A stretch of DNA of 64,000 bases from Paludibacteraceae bacterium (GCA_017938155.1 JAGBCD010000038.1:61504-125503), one strand, 5' to 3'; shown: positions 33,732 through 45,092, counted from the stretch's first letter. The notes: generated from the letters alone by a model not told the origin. Numbers and translations are program-made.

Positions 33732-36230
33732 ATGAGAAAAATTTCTACTATTTTGTTTGCACTCTTCTGTGTTCTTTCTATGAGTGCAAAGACTTTCTAT
33801 CTCAAGCCCAATTCCAATTGGACTCAAGCAAATGCATGGTTTGCTATACACTATTTTGACAATAGCACAAGTCAAAAGGGTTGGGTAAAAATGACTGCAG
33901 TTGCCAACGACCCAGGTGTTTATGCTGCTGAGGTTGACGACAAGTATCCTACTCTTATTTTCTGCCGCATGAACCCCGACAAAAGCGCATTGGATTGGGG
34001 AAGCAAATGGAATCAAACAGGTGACTTGACAGTAAAAGGTAAAGCAGATAACTGCTGCGCCATCAATAAAGATCAATGGGACTGCGGAACCAATGTTACT
34101 TGGTCAAGCTACACTCCTCCTACCACAATAGCAGATTACTACTTGACTGGTACAGGCAACTTGGTTGGCGGTGGTGGATGGTCTGCAAAAGAGATTAAGA
34201 TGACCTACGATGATTCAACTAAGACTTATTCACATACTTTCGTTGGCTTGCAAGCTGGTGAGGAGTATCAAATGAAAGTCACAACAGGTACTTGGGATCA
34301 TAGTTGGGGATTTGCTAACCTCAAACCTGCAGTAGAAAATGTTACAGGTTCAAACGACGGCAACATTGTATTTGAAGTACAAAAATTGTCAGACGTTACC
34401 GTTACATTCGACGGAACCAACATCTCACTTGAAGGTAAATTTGGTCCTGCTCCTACTTACAAGTATGAGTTGAACGGTGGTTTATTCAACCCTAAAGGTT
34501 GGGCAACACAAGGTGAAATGTGCTTGGCTTTCCAACAAGATTGGAACGCTTATACCAACAAGACATCTGAATGGGTTAAACTTGAAGGTGGCGTTATCAA
34601 ATATCACGTTGACTTGACAGCTGCTCCTGCAGATGGCGCTGGTGAAGTTGGCACATGGGTGGACGAATTTACTGCATTAGGCGCTTGCGCTGCTCAAACT
34701 CCATTTATTCAAGGTGCTACTTGGTCTGGTACATATATTCTCAACACATGGATCAACGACTCTACTTTTGAATGGGGTTGGTTGACCAAATATGTGAGCG
34801 ATGTTCGCGTAGCTCAAGGCATGAGCGCTACCATTTCAGATGCTAAATCTGATGCTATTGCACGTAAAGAGATTTGTGCATTCTTCCTCCAATCACCTAA
34901 ACACACCGTATGGCCAGCATCTGCAGACTACACAGTAGCTGGTACTCCTGCTGCCTTTGCTCAAGCTTGGGGTTACACCTTCGGCAACCCTGCTTCAGTA
35001 GAAGATACAACCGACTTGGTTGCTCCTTACAAAGAGGGTTATATCTTCGGCGGTTGGTATGACAACGCAGCGTTCACAGGAAAACCTGTAACACAAATGT
35101 TCCCAGAACAAAACGTAACCTTGTATGCTAAATGGATTAGCAAAGATATGTCAGTACTCATGGCTGACCTCAACGTTCGCCGTGTACTTGCTAACAACGA
35201 GGGTATCTATGTATTGGCAACCGATACCAACCTCGTTCCTACTCTCGTAAAAGCAGACTTTGCAGGTCAAGTACAAACAATCTACAACACCGATTTCTGC
35301 AAATATGCAGGTTCTAAGGGAGTTGTAATGCCTCTTGCAGACATTGCACTTACAGAAGATGGTGTTCTTCTCGGTATCAATAGTGAGCACGTAACAACAA
35401 CCAAGACACATGACCAACAACCTCTCATTTACAAATGGAATGCTGATGGTACAGGTGCAATCTGGATTGACACAGATGACTTGGTAGGTAGCGATATGAA
35501 CTTTGCTGCTGGTAACTTTGGTAATGCTACTGTAGATATGCTTGCTTACAACGGTACACTTGCATCTGGTAAACTTGTAACACGTGCTTACACTCAAGGC
35601 TCTGGCAACAGAAGTCGTATGGGCGTTATGCAAATTACTGATACTGTTGCTACTAAGGCAAATACAGGTTACAACCAAGACCTTGCTGCTTGGACCGCTA
35701 CCGAAGGTCTTTATTTGATCGCAGCTCCTACTGCTACTGACAACTTCATTTGGAGTGGTGCAACTTGCGCACCTACAGAATGGGTTACCGTTCTCCCTGG
35801 AAAACAAGTTATTTCTGCAGCCGCAGCAACAATGGCTAACACCTATATGGGCGCTAAAGGTTTCACCTTTGCTACCGTTGACGAGCAAACCATCATGACT
35901 ATCCCTTCACTCACAGGCGTGAAAGTGTTGAACGTTACCGCTGGTATTGCTACTGCAACTGAAGTACAAGACCTCGTAGCTACTGCTGCTGTTACTGAAG
36001 CTGCTTGCATGTATGCTACTGTAGTTGAAGTAGAAGGTGCTAAGAAAGTATTGTTGGCTCGTGACCTCACCATCGAACTTCTCGACCTTCCAGAGATTCC
36101 AGAGCAAACAACCAACTTGGAAACACTCATCAACAACGCTAATGACGTGAAGAAAGTTATCATCAATGGTAACCTCTACATCATTCGCAACAACGCAATG
36201 TACAACGTACAAGGACAAATGGTAAAATAA
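33732..36230 (+). CDS. Secreted carbohydrate-binding-like surface protein with InlB repeat
   Basis: An 832-residue protein. Signal peptide 1-19 (MRKISTILFALFCVLSMSA). The first region, FYLKPNSNWTQANAWFAIHY with a following WVKMT, resembles starch-binding CBM-like domains of Bacteroidetes; a second sandwich (about 135-235) starts YYLTGTGNLVGGGGWSAKEI. A Listeria-Bacteroides (InlB) repeat lies at about 432-472: YKEGYIFGGWYDNAAFTGKP to VTLYAKW. The end, KVIINGNLYIIRNNAMYNVQ followed by GQMVK, looks like a short T9SS-type tail. No catalytic domain recognised; glycan binding is inferred from the fold-like patterns only. Codon use favours frequent codons, suggesting strong expression. Confidence 0.82.
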   Translation: MRKISTILFALFCVLSMSAKTFYLKPNSNWTQANAWFAIHYFDNSTSQKGWVKMTAVANDPGVYAAEVDDKYPTLIFCRMNPDKSALDWGSKWNQTGDLTVKGKADNCCAINKDQWDCGTNVTWSSYTPPTTIADYYLTGTGNLVGGGGWSAKEIKMTYDDSTKTYSHTFVGLQAGEEYQMKVTTGTWDHSWGFANLKPAVENVTGSNDGNIVFEVQKLSDVTVTFDGTNISLEGKFGPAPTYKYELNGGLFNPKGWATQGEMCLAFQQDWNAYTNKTSEWVKLEGGVIKYHVDLTAAPADGAGEVGTWVDEFTALGACAAQTPFIQGATWSGTYILNTWINDSTFEWGWLTKYVSDVRVAQGMSATISDAKSDAIARKEICAFFLQSPKHTVWPASADYTVAGTPAAFAQAWGYTFGNPASVEDTTDLVAPYKEGYIFGGWYDNAAFTGKPVTQMFPEQNVTLYAKWISKDMSVLMADLNVRRVLANNEGIYVLATDTNLVPTLVKADFAGQVQTIYNTDFCKYAGSKGVVMPLADIALTEDGVLLGINSEHVTTTKTHDQQPLIYKWNADGTGAIWIDTDDLVGSDMNFAAGNFGNATVDMLAYNGTLASGKLVTRAYTQGSGNRSRMGVMQITDTVATKANTGYNQDLAAWTATEGLYLIAAPTATDNFIWSGATCAPTEWVTVLPGKQVISAAAATMANTYMGAKGFTFATVDEQTIMTIPSLTGVKVLNVTAGIATATEVQDLVATAAVTEAACMYATVVEVEGAKKVLLARDLTIELLDLPEIPEQTTNLETLINNANDVKKVIINGNLYIIRNNAMYNVQGQMVK

Positions 36231-36250
36231 TCCATTTCCTAATACATACC

Positions 36251-36278
36251 AAAAAAGAGACCCGCGGGTCTCTTTTTT
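36251..36278 (+). terminator. Perfect palindromic terminator
   Basis: A 28-bp perfect palindrome centred on CCCGCGGG: AAAAAAGAGACCCG and its complement. The T6 run follows on plus. It ends the 33732 transcript and is symmetrical enough to work in both directions. Confidence 0.9.
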
Positions 36279-36279
36279 G

Positions 36280-36310
36280 TTGTAAATATACGCGAAATGT
36301 TGTATCTTTG
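36280..36310 (+). promoter_or_regulatory. Promoter of the 36330-40712 gene group
   Basis: TTG (36280-36282), 20 nt, TATCTTTG (36303-36310) then CA. The first gene starts 20 nt downstream. Confidence 0.65.
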
Positions 36311-36329
36311 CATCTAATAATGATAACCT

Positions 36330-36815
36330 ATGGAAGAGTTTGTACTAAACACACACAACAAAGCCGAATTTCCTCCTGCACACACGGCGGAACACCTACT
36401 CAATCAAACCATGTGTAGGATGTTTGGATGCAAACGTAGCAACAATACCCATATTGAACGAAAGAAAAGCAAGATTAACTTTGCTCTTCCCGATTGTCCA
36501 ACAAAGGAACAAATAGAGCAAATAGAACACACCATCAACCAACTAATACAAGCAGATTTACCCGTTTGCTATCAATATATCAAACGAGAAGATGTGCCCA
36601 TAGATGTTCCCAGTGAGCGCCTACCTCAACAAGCAAGTGAATGGCTTCGACTGGTACGTATCGGAGAATACGATACTTGTTTGTGCATAGGACAACATGT
36701 AGAATCAACACGAGAGATAGGAGAGTTTAAAATAACAAGCACCAGCTGGAATCAAGACTCATTCAGAATAGTATATCGGGTCTTCCCTCTCTATCCAGAT
36801 AAATACAATCAATAA
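36330..36815 (+). CDS. AlaX-like alanyl-tRNA editing domain protein
   Basis: A 161-residue protein resembling the second additional domain of alanyl/threonyl-tRNA synthetases. The zinc ligands are visible as HTAEHLLNQ (HxxxH, about residues 18-22) and later CLCIGQHV (CxxxH). Stand-alone forms hydrolyse mischarged Ser-tRNA(Ala) or related species. It lacks the glycine-rich motif part of longer AlaX forms. The DUF2027-Smr gene starts 1 nt after its stop, so the two are coupled. Confidence 0.85.
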   Translation: MEEFVLNTHNKAEFPPAHTAEHLLNQTMCRMFGCKRSNNTHIERKKSKINFALPDCPTKEQIEQIEHTINQLIQADLPVCYQYIKREDVPIDVPSERLPQQASEWLRLVRIGEYDTCLCIGQHVESTREIGEFKITSTSWNQDSFRIVYRVFPLYPDKYNQ

Positions 36816-36816
36816 A

Positions 36817-37389
36817 ATGGCAAAAATTAGTGACATACATATCCACGACAAAGTGCGCTTCTTAGATTCAGTAGGAGAAGGTGTTGTGGTAAAAATAGAT
36901 GCAAAACAAAACCTTGTATATGTACAAGACGAAGATGGATTTGATATCCCTATGCCTGCACAACAAATTGTGGTAATAGCTGCCACCCCTATACAACAAG
37001 AAAGACAAGCTATCCAACCAAGCGAAGGAGATAAAAAAGCCAAAGAACAAGGAACATTGCATGCAGCACATACTGCTGCCAAAGGTAAGAAAGAAGCAAA
37101 AAAAGAGAATATCCTCGAAGTGGATTTGCATATCGCACAACTGATTGAACATTGGCAAGGCATGCAAAGAGGAGAGATTCTTCAACTACAATTATCTACC
37201 TTCCACAACACCATGCGCAATAATATCAAGAATCGTGGACAAAAGATTGTCTTTATCCATGGTAAAGGAGAAGGCATTCTCAAAGCTGCCATCAATAAAG
37301 AATTGGACAAAGCCTACCCTACTTGCGTATACCACGATGCCTCATTTGCACAATATGGATTTGGAGCAACCATGGTCATCATTGCATAA
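36817..37389 (+). CDS. Short DUF2027-Smr domain protein
   Basis: A 190-residue protein. The N-terminal 50 residues, ISDIHIHDKVRFLDSVGEGV and VQDEDGFDIPM, match the small barrel of the Bacteroidetes DUF2027 family. After a Lys-rich linker (about 75-105), the C-terminus is a Smr domain: EVDLHIAQLIEHWQGMQRGE, VFIHGKGEGILKAAI with the HGKGxG motif, and DASFAQYGFGATMVII. Usual family members are about 340 residues with an extra middle domain, which is replaced here by the linker. Smr domains act as nucleases on DNA or RNA; here the function is unknown. Confidence 0.87.
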   Translation: MAKISDIHIHDKVRFLDSVGEGVVVKIDAKQNLVYVQDEDGFDIPMPAQQIVVIAATPIQQERQAIQPSEGDKKAKEQGTLHAAHTAAKGKKEAKKENILEVDLHIAQLIEHWQGMQRGEILQLQLSTFHNTMRNNIKNRGQKIVFIHGKGEGILKAAINKELDKAYPTCVYHDASFAQYGFGATMVIIA

Positions 37390-37417
37390 GATACAAACAA
37401 CTAACAATCGAACATAT

Positions 37418-38665
37418 ATGAATCATACTACTTCTACAATACATCAAGTGCCTGTGCTCTTGCTCACAGGATATCTTGGAAGCGGTAAAACAACGTTACT
37501 CAATCGCATCTTAACTAACAAGCAAGGCATTCGATTTGCTGTCATCGTCAACGATCTGGGTGAGGTAAATATAGATGCCGAACTTATTCAAAAAGGAGGC
37601 GTAGTTAATCAACAGGAAGATAGTCTCGTCGCCCTACAAAACGGCTGTATCTGTTGTACCCTCCAAACAGACCTAATAGAACAACTGCATGAACTGGTGG
37701 CAAGCAAATTGTTTGACTATATTGTCATCGAAGCAAGTGGTATTTGTGAACCTGCTCCAATAGCACAAACTATCTGCTCAATGCCTGCCATGGCACCCCA
37801 ATTGATAAAAGAGGGTGTACCTGCATTGGATGCTGTAGTTACTGTGGTGGATGCCCTCAGAATACGTGACGAGTTCTCCAACGGAAACGAACTAATTCAT
37901 AACCCAAATCCTGAAGAAGACCTCGCTTCATTAGTAATAGAACAAATCGAATTTTGCAACACCATACTACTAAACAAAATTGATGAAGTAAGCAAACTAG
38001 AAGCAGACCAAATCAAACACATCATCAAGGCTATCCAACCCAAAGCGCGCATCATCGAATGTAACTATTGCGATATTGACTTGGACCTAATCTTACACAC
38101 CCATAGTTTCCATTTCGACGAAGTAGCTACATCCGCCACTTGGATTCAACAATTAGAGGATAGTGAGGAAGAGCATGAGCATCATGAACATGAACATGAA
38201 CATGAACATCATGAGCACGAACATCATGGGCATGAGCATCATCATGGGCACTGCCATGACCATTGCCACGAGCATCATGGAGAGGCTGACGAATATGGTA
38301 TTACAACATTTGTTTACTATAGAAGACAGCCCATGGATATCAATCGCTTTGATGAGTTTGTAGCAAGGCAATGGCCCAAACAAATCATTCGTGCCAAAGG
38401 AATGTGCTGGTTCAGTACACAAAACGATATGTGTTTCCTATTCGAACAAGCAGGCAAGCAATTCCAAATCAAAGAAGCAGGAGCATGGTTCGCAACCATG
38501 CCACAAGAAGAACTAATGCAACAACTTGCTTATGATAAACAATTGCAACGCGATTGGGATGCCGATTGCGGCGATAGAATGCAAAAAATTGTATTCATAG
38601 GACAACACATGGACAAAAAACAAATAGAAGAGCTACTGGATAATTGTCTCGTTTGTAATGAATGA
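37418..38665 (+). CDS. CobW/COG0523 family GTPase, likely metal chaperone
   Basis: A 415-residue G3E GTPase. Walker A GYLGSGKTT (residues 18-26), metal-binding NGCICCTLQ (CxCC, 77-80), switch-like EASGICEPAPIA, and guanine-specificity motif LLNKIDE. A strongly His-rich insertion (about 248-290, repeats of HEHEHHEH) precedes the C-terminal CobW_C domain (TFVYYRRQPMDINRFDEF onward). COG0523 proteins deliver zinc to client enzymes or handle other divalent metals; the His tract supports zinc or nickel/cobalt binding. I chose ATG 37418: upstream frame overlaps the Smr gene and is unrelated. Its end overlaps uvrB by 8 nt. Confidence 0.91.
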   Translation: MNHTTSTIHQVPVLLLTGYLGSGKTTLLNRILTNKQGIRFAVIVNDLGEVNIDAELIQKGGVVNQQEDSLVALQNGCICCTLQTDLIEQLHELVASKLFDYIVIEASGICEPAPIAQTICSMPAMAPQLIKEGVPALDAVVTVVDALRIRDEFSNGNELIHNPNPEEDLASLVIEQIEFCNTILLNKIDEVSKLEADQIKHIIKAIQPKARIIECNYCDIDLDLILHTHSFHFDEVATSATWIQQLEDSEEEHEHHEHEHEHEHHEHEHHGHEHHHGHCHDHCHEHHGEADEYGITTFVYYRRQPMDINRFDEFVARQWPKQIIRAKGMCWFSTQNDMCFLFEQAGKQFQIKEAGAWFATMPQEELMQQLAYDKQLQRDWDADCGDRMQKIVFIGQHMDKKQIEELLDNCLVCNE

Positions 38666-40712
38666 TAAATTCAATATATCATCCATATACCAACCAACAG
38701 GAGACCAGCCACAAGCCATACAAAAACTGGTAGAAGGCATAAGGATGGGGGCTCCTGCCCAAACACTTTTAGGAGTGACAGGTAGTGGTAAAACATTTAC
38801 GATGGCCAACGTCATCGAACAAATCAATCGCCCTACCCTCATCTTAAGTCACAACAAGACGTTGGCTGCACAGTTGTTTTCGGAAATGAAAAGTTTCTTT
38901 CCCAACAACGCTGTGGAGTATTTCGTTAGTTACTACGACTACTATCAACCAGAAGCCTACATCCCCTCTACTGATACGTATATAGAAAAAGACCTTAGCA
39001 TCAACGAAGAGATCGACCGCTTGCGATTGAGTGCTACCGCAGCATTACTATCTGGAAGAAAAGACGTTATCGTTGTCAGTTCGGTGAGTTGCCTATATGG
39101 TATAGGAAGTCCACAAGATTTCTCGCAAAATTGTATCTCTATCCAACAAGGAGACACCATGCCTATGGACCATCTCCTACACAAATTGGTTGAAGCACAA
39201 TACCTAAGAAACGATTTGGAACTCAAAAGAGGATGTTTTCGTGTCAAAGGAGATACTGTGGACATCTATCTCGCCTATGCAGAACAAATTATACGTATCG
39301 AATTCTGGGGCAATGAAATAGACCACATCAGTTCCACAATAGCTAATCTTGGACAAGATATCAACACACAAGAAACGATAGAAAAGACCATCTCTTTTCA
39401 ACATATCAACATCTACCCTGCAACCATCTTCTGTACATCCCAAGAAAGAATGCAAGCCGCCTTCCAACAAATCAAAGTTGATACAGAAAAACAAGTACTC
39501 TATTTCGAAGAGTTGGGTGAAAGTCTCTATGCCAAAAGATTGGAAGAACGCGTCAAGTACGATCTGGAGATGATACAAGAAATAGGCTACTGCTCCGGTA
39601 TAGAGAACTACAGCCGCTACTTCGATGGCAGAGAGCCAGGTACCCCTCCCTACTGTCTGTTGGACTACTTTCCGCAAGATATGCTTGTCATCGTAGATGA
39701 AAGTCACGTTACCATTCCCCAAATAAGAGCAATGTACGGAGGAGACAAAGCAAGAAAAGACAACCTTATTCAATATGGTTTTAGATTGCCAGCCGCACGG
39801 GACAATAGACCTCTTACATTCGATGAATGGGAACAAAAAACAGGACAAACGATCTACGTCAGTGCTACCCCTAATGAATACGAGTTGGAGCAATCGGATG
39901 GTATCGTTGTAGAGCAACTTATTCGACCTACAGGGCTTCTGGATCCAGAGATAGAAGTTCGTCCAACTAAATATCAAGTGGACGACTTGATGGAAGAAAT
40001 ACAAATACGCATTGAGAAACAGCAACGTGTATTGGTCACCACCTTGACCAAAAACATGGCAGAGGAACTTGACTCCTACTTACGCGAATATGGGATCAAA
40101 TCTGCCTATATACATTCCGACATAGACACCATTGAACGCGTCAAGATAATGGAAGACCTAAGAAAAGGAATCTATGACGTATTGGTCGGAGTGAACTTGC
40201 TGCGTGAAGGTTTAGACCTCCCTGAAGTTAGTTTGGTTGCCATAATAGATGCAGACAAAGAAGGATTCTTACGAGACCATCGCTCCTTGACACAAACAGC
40301 CGGTAGAGCAGCGAGACATGTTGAGGGAAAAGTAATCATGTATGGCGACCACATTACAAAATCCATGCGACTTACTATCGAAGAAACACAACGAAGAAGA
40401 GATAAACAAATACAATACAACAAAGAACATAACATCACCCCTACTCCTGTACGTAAATCTTCAGACAATAGTCCACTAACGGTGCTATATCATGATGCTG
40501 AAGAAAAGCAAAAACAACTGCAAGAATCCATCAGCAAGGGCTGGAAAGATGCTGATTGGCAAACAATGGAGCCAAAGAAACTAAAAAAAGCAATTGAGAA
40601 CAAACGAAAAGAAATGTTCCAAGCAGCCAAAGACATGGACTTCAAACAAGCTGCTAAACTCAGAGATGAGATGTTTGCTATGGAAAATCGCCTACAAGCA
40701 ATAGAAGGCTAA
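38658..40712 (+). CDS. uvrB: Excinuclease ABC subunit B
   Basis: A 684-residue UvrB, full length. Landmarks: GDQPQAIQKLVEGI, Walker A LLGVTGSGKTFTMAN, the beta-hairpin region YFVSYYDYYQPEAYIPSTDTYI, helicase motifs VIVDESHVTIPQ, VSATPNEYEL and LTKNMAEELDSYL, NLLREGLDLPEVSLVAIID, TAGRAARH, and the C-terminal UvrC-binding UVR motif (EMFQAAKDMDFKQAAKLRDE). It loads on damaged DNA with UvrA and directs UvrC incision. It overlaps the CobW gene by 8 nt (ATGAATGA), so it is translationally coupled. Confidence 0.97.
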   Translation: MNDKFNISSIYQPTGDQPQAIQKLVEGIRMGAPAQTLLGVTGSGKTFTMANVIEQINRPTLILSHNKTLAAQLFSEMKSFFPNNAVEYFVSYYDYYQPEAYIPSTDTYIEKDLSINEEIDRLRLSATAALLSGRKDVIVVSSVSCLYGIGSPQDFSQNCISIQQGDTMPMDHLLHKLVEAQYLRNDLELKRGCFRVKGDTVDIYLAYAEQIIRIEFWGNEIDHISSTIANLGQDINTQETIEKTISFQHINIYPATIFCTSQERMQAAFQQIKVDTEKQVLYFEELGESLYAKRLEERVKYDLEMIQEIGYCSGIENYSRYFDGREPGTPPYCLLDYFPQDMLVIVDESHVTIPQIRAMYGGDKARKDNLIQYGFRLPAARDNRPLTFDEWEQKTGQTIYVSATPNEYELEQSDGIVVEQLIRPTGLLDPEIEVRPTKYQVDDLMEEIQIRIEKQQRVLVTTLTKNMAEELDSYLREYGIKSAYIHSDIDTIERVKIMEDLRKGIYDVLVGVNLLREGLDLPEVSLVAIIDADKEGFLRDHRSLTQTAGRAARHVEGKVIMYGDHITKSMRLTIEETQRRRDKQIQYNKEHNITPTPVRKSSDNSPLTVLYHDAEEKQKQLQESISKGWKDADWQTMEPKKLKKAIENKRKEMFQAAKDMDFKQAAKLRDEMFAMENRLQAIEG

Positions 40713-40762
40713 TGGGATGCTTTTGTCTTACAAATAATTTAATCATCATACATTGCATATAC

Positions 40763-40797
40763 AAAACAGCGTAACCTTATGGGTCACGCTGTTTTTG
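40763..40797. terminator. Convergent terminator between uvrB and rpoC
   Basis: AACAGCGTAACC (40765-40776) pairs with GGGTCACGCTGTT (40781-40793) with one mismatch, followed on plus by TTTTGTT and flanked on the other side by A residues. Both uvrB and rpoC transcripts can end here. Confidence 0.8.
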
Positions 40798-40817
40798 TTA
40801 TCGTTACTATCTTTCGA

Positions 40818-43800
40818 TTATTCTTCGTTCAAACGAGCTTCAGCAGCTGCTCGAGCAGCTTGAATTTGTGCATATTCCTCTGCGTTGTGCACAGACAATT
40901 TTTGGAATTCACGCAAACCAGTACCTGCAGGAATCAAGTTACCACAGATAACGTTTTCTTTCATTCCTTCCAAGTAGTCTACACGGCCTTGAATAGCTGC
41001 TTCATTAAGCACTTTGGTTGTCTCTTGGAATGAAGCAGAAGACATGAAGGATTTAGTACCCAAAGCTGCACGTGTAATACCTTGTAGTATTTGGCATGCA
41101 GTAGCACACATCGCATCTCTTGCTACAACCAATTTCTTGTCACGACGACGTAATGAAGAATTTTCATTGTGCAAACGTTGAGCTGTCACGATTTGACCTT
41201 CGTGTAGTACTTCACTATCACCAGCATCAACAACAACTTTCTTACCCCATATACGGTCGTTCTCCTCCAAGAAGTCAAGTTTATCAACGATTTGGTTCTC
41301 CAAGTAACGAGTATCACCCGCTTCTTGAATCTCAACTTTACGCATCATTTGACGAACGATAATCTCAAAGTGCTTGTCGTTGATTTCTACACCTTGTAAA
41401 CGATATACAGATTGTGCTTCGTTAACGATGTAGTCTTGTACTGCAGTAGGACCTTGGATAGCCAAGATATCATTCGGTGTAATTGCACCATCAGACAATG
41501 CCACACCTGCACGTACATAGTCTCCTTCTTGAACAAGAATTTGTTTTGACAATGGAATCAAATATGACTTCACTTCACCTAACTTGCTTGTAATAGTCAA
41601 CTCGCGGTTACCACGTTTGATCTTACCAAAGGATACCTCACCATCAATCTCAGCAACAATAGCTGGATTAGAAGGATTACGTGCTTCGAACAACTCAGTA
41701 ACACGTGGAAGACCACCCGTGATATCACCTGCAGTACCGAAGGAACGAGTAATGGTGAACAACAAGTTACCTGCTTTTACCTCAGACTTATCAGCATGTA
41801 CCAACATTGCTTTCACTGGCAAGTTGTAGGTGCGAAGGATATTACCTGATGCATCCAAAATATGCGCTGTAGGTAGTTTAGTCTTATCCTTTGAGTCTGT
41901 GATATAAACTTCATTCTTACCTGTTTGCTCATCTGTCTCTGTCTTAGATGTCAAACCTTCAATCACATCTTCATATTGGAGAGTACCACTTTGTTCAATA
42001 ACCAAAGAAGCTTTATATGGATCCCATTCACATACTACTTTACCCTTTTCATACATCTCACCAGGAGTTACAAAGAGTTTAGAAGCATAAGGAATATTAA
42101 AGGTTGTCAAAACAACTCCTGTTGTTGGGTCCACCAAACGAAGTTCATTCAAACGGCTAACCACAATCACTTCACCAGCATCCGTCGTGATAGTACGCAG
42201 ATCTTCAATCTCAACACGTCCATTGCGTGGTAGCGCATAGGTATTTTGAGTTGTAGCATTGCCTGCGACACCACCCGTGTGGAAAGTACGAAGAGTCAAC
42301 TGCGTACCAGGTTCACCAATAGCTTGCGCTGCGATGACACCAACAGCCTCACCACGTTGTACCATTTGACGTGTAGCCAAGTTACGACCATAACATTTTG
42401 CACAGACGCCACGTTTGCTCTCACAGGTGAGCACTGAACGTATTTCTACTTCTTCTATACCCGCAGCGTTGATTGCATCACAATGATTTTCGCGAATTTC
42501 TTCACCAGCAGCCACGATCAACTCACCATCATTATCATAGATATCATGCACACTTACACGACCTAAGATACGTTGTGTCAATGATGCTACTTCATGGTCA
42601 TTTTGCTTGATAGCACGTGCTGTCAAACCACGCAATGTACCACAGTCCTCATCGTTGATAATCACATCATGAGAAACGTCCACCAAACGACGAGTCAAAT
42701 AACCTGCATCGGCTGTCTTCAAAGCTGTATCGGCCAAACCTTTACGAGCACCGTGAGTAGAAATAAAGTACTCAAGCACAGATAGACCTTCCTTAAAGTT
42801 AGAAAGAATTGGGTTTTCAATTGTTTGACGACCTTCAGTAGAACCTGCTTTTTGAGGTTTAGCCATCAAACCACGCATACCTGCTAACTGCTTGATCTGC
42901 AATTGTGAACCACGGGCACCAGAATCCATCATCATGTAAACAGAGTTGAAACCCTGGTCTGCCTCTTTCATGCGTTTCATAAGAACAGTTGTAACTGCGT
43001 TGTCTATCTTATTCCATGCTTGAATAACGTTGTTGTAACGCTCGTCGTCACCCATCTCACCATAGTTGTACAACTCGGTGATTTGCTCAACTTCAGCATT
43101 ACCTTTCGCTACAAGTTCAGCTTTTTCTTCAGGAACGAGGATATCATTCAAATTGAACGACAAACCTCCCTTGAAAGCCATCTTATAACCTAAGTCTTTA
43201 ATATCATCCAAGAACTTCGCTGTACGAGCTACACCACAAGTTTTGATAACGTTAGAGATGATCTTCTTGACAGCACCTTTGTTCAAGGTTACATTTTGAT
43301 ATCCAACCTCCTCTGGTACATAATAATTTACTAACACACGACCTGGAGTGGTTTCAACCAATGAAGTCTTGCCTGTTATAGGATCTTGAATACGAACCTT
43401 CACCTTCGCATGGATATCAACCTTACCCTCATTCAATGCTATCTCACATTCCTCTGGAGAATAGAATGCCAATCCTTCTCCCTTAACACCTTCACGCTCT
43501 TTGGTGATATAATACAATCCCAAAATCATATCTTGTGAAGGAACAGTAATTGGGTTACCATTCGCTGGGTCCAAAATATTGTGTGAACCTAACATGAGCA
43601 ATTGAGCTTCAAGTATGGCCTCATTACCCAATGGGAGGTGCACTGCCATTTGGTCACCATCGAAGTCGGCGTTGAAACCAGCACATGCCAATGGATGCAA
43701 TTGAATAGCCTTACCCTCAATCATCTTAGGTTGGAAAGCCAAGATACCATGACGGTGCAACGTAGGAGCACGGTTCAACAATACTGGGTGTCCTTCCATC

Positions 43801-45092
43801 ACATGCTCAAGAATTTCCCATATGATAGTCTCTTTTCTATCAATAATCTTCTTAGCTGATTTAACGGTCTTAACAACACCGCGCTCAATCAACTTACGAA
43901 TAACAAATGGTTTATACAATTCGGCTGCCATATCCTTAGGAAGACCGCACTCGTGCATCTTCAACTCTGGACCAACCACAATCACTGAACGTGCAGAATA
44001 GTCAACACGTTTACCCAATAGGTTTTGACGGAAACGTCCTTGTTTTCCCTTCAATGAGTCAGAAAGAGATTTCAACGGACGATTTGCCTCTGATTTGATA
44101 GCCGTTGTTTTGCGTGAATTGTCAAACAATGAGTCAACAGCCTCTTGCAACATACGTTTCTCGTTGCGTAAGATGACATCTGGAGCCTTAATCTCCATCA
44201 AACGTTTTAGACGATTGTTACGTATGATAACACGTCTATACAAATCGTTCAAGTCTGATGTTGCGAAACGACCACCATCCAATGGAACCAATGGACGTAA
44301 CTCTGGAGGAGTAACTGGAATGACTTGAAGTATCATCCATTCTGGACGGTTCTTACCCTTGCTTGCTCTAAATGACTCAACTATTTGCAAACGTTTCAAT
44401 GCCTCTGTCTTACGTTGCATAGAAGAATCTTTGTTTGCACGGTCACGCAATTCGAAAGATAATTTGTCCAAATCAATAGCGCTCAACATGTCGTAGATAG
44501 CCTCAGCACCCATCTTTGCAATGAACTTGTCTGGATCACTATCTTCCAACATTTGGTTGTCCTCAGGCAAACGCGCAATCAATTCTTCGTATTGCTCCTC
44601 GTCCAAGAGCATTTTATCCTCTACTATCTCATCACCTATTTCAGTGCCTTTAAGGATACCTGCTTGGATAACAATGTACTTTTCGTAGTACACCACAGAA
44701 TCCATTTTCTTGGTAGGTACACCTAACAAAGCGGCCATCTTGCTTGGTAAAGAACGGAGATACCAAATATGAGCAACAGGAACAACCAATTTGATATGTC
44801 CCATACGCTCACGACGTACTTTCTTCTCTGTTACTTCAACACCGCAACGCTCACAAACGATTCCTTTGTAACGGATACGTTTGTATTTACCACAATGGCA
44901 CTCATAGTCACGTGTAGGACCAAAAATATGCTCACAGAACAAACCATCACGTTCTGGTTTGTAGGTGCGGTAGTTAATTGTCTCCGGTTTTAGGACCTCT
45001 CCACTAGACAAAGACATTATTTCGTCTGGTGATGCTAATCCTATTGATATTTTAGAAAAACCGGTTTTCTTATTATCTTGTTTATAAGCCAT
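40818..45092 (-). CDS. rpoC: RNA polymerase beta' subunit
   Basis: A 1424-residue beta' subunit, usual length for Bacteroidetes. Zinc-binding [20 protein letters not shown] near the N-terminus, the catalytic [15 protein letters not shown], the bridge/trigger region ([20 protein letters not shown]), and the second zinc site [14 protein letters not shown] are present. It follows rpoB after 37 nt and is the last gene of the secE-rpoC cluster. Confidence 0.99.
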   Translation of the reverse strand: MAYKQDNKKTGFSKISIGLASPDEIMSLSSGEVLKPETINYRTYKPERDGLFCEHIFGPTRDYECHCGKYKRIRYKGIVCERCGVEVTEKKVRRERMGHIKLVVPVAHIWYLRSLPSKMAALLGVPTKKMDSVVYYEKYIVIQAGILKGTEIGDEIVEDKMLLDEEQYEELIARLPEDNQMLEDSDPDKFIAKMGAEAIYDMLSAIDLDKLSFELRDRANKDSSMQRKTEALKRLQIVESFRASKGKNRPEWMILQVIPVTPPELRPLVPLDGGRFATSDLNDLYRRVIIRNNRLKRLMEIKAPDVILRNEKRMLQEAVDSLFDNSRKTTAIKSEANRPLKSLSDSLKGKQGRFRQNLLGKRVDYSARSVIVVGPELKMHECGLPKDMAAELYKPFVIRKLIERGVVKTVKSAKKIIDRKETIIWEILEHVMEGHPVLLNRAPTLHRHGILAFQPKMIEGKAIQLHPLACAGFNADFDGDQMAVHLPLGNEAILEAQLLMLGSHNILDPANGNPITVPSQDMILGLYYITKEREGVKGEGLAFYSPEECEIALNEGKVDIHAKVKVRIQDPITGKTSLVETTPGRVLVNYYVPEEVGYQNVTLNKGAVKKIISNVIKTCGVARTAKFLDDIKDLGYKMAFKGGLSFNLNDILVPEEKAELVAKGNAEVEQITELYNYGEMGDDERYNNVIQAWNKIDNAVTTVLMKRMKEADQGFNSVYMMMDSGARGSQLQIKQLAGMRGLMAKPQKAGSTEGRQTIENPILSNFKEGLSVLEYFISTHGARKGLADTALKTADAGYLTRRLVDVSHDVIINDEDCGTLRGLTARAIKQNDHEVASLTQRILGRVSVHDIYDNDGELIVAAGEEIRENHCDAINAAGIEEVEIRSVLTCESKRGVCAKCYGRNLATRQMVQRGEAVGVIAAQAIGEPGTQLTLRTFHTGGVAGNATTQNTYALPRNGRVEIEDLRTITTDAGEVIVVSRLNELRLVDPTTGVVLTTFNIPYASKLFVTPGEMYEKGKVVCEWDPYKASLVIEQSGTLQYEDVIEGLTSKTETDEQTGKNEVYITDSKDKTKLPTAHILDASGNILRTYNLPVKAMLVHADKSEVKAGNLLFTITRSFGTAGDITGGLPRVTELFEARNPSNPAIVAEIDGEVSFGKIKRGNRELTITSKLGEVKSYLIPLSKQILVQEGDYVRAGVALSDGAITPNDILAIQGPTAVQDYIVNEAQSVYRLQGVEINDKHFEIIVRQMMRKVEIQEAGDTRYLENQIVDKLDFLEENDRIWGKKVVVDAGDSEVLHEGQIVTAQRLHNENSSLRRRDKKLVVARDAMCATACQILQGITRAALGTKSFMSSASFQETTKVLNEAAIQGRVDYLEGMKENVICGNLIPAGTGLREFQKLSVHNAEEYAQIQAARAAAEARLNEE

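Noticed and set aside
35151-35888. 245-codon minus-strand frame opposite the surface protein gene
   Set aside because: Cys/Ser-rich translation caused by the codon bias of the real gene on the plus strand.
39204-40025. 273-codon minus-strand frame opposite uvrB
   Set aside because: It is a shadow of uvrB; its translation is Phe/Tyr/Leu-rich with no recognisable domain, and it has no promoter of its own.
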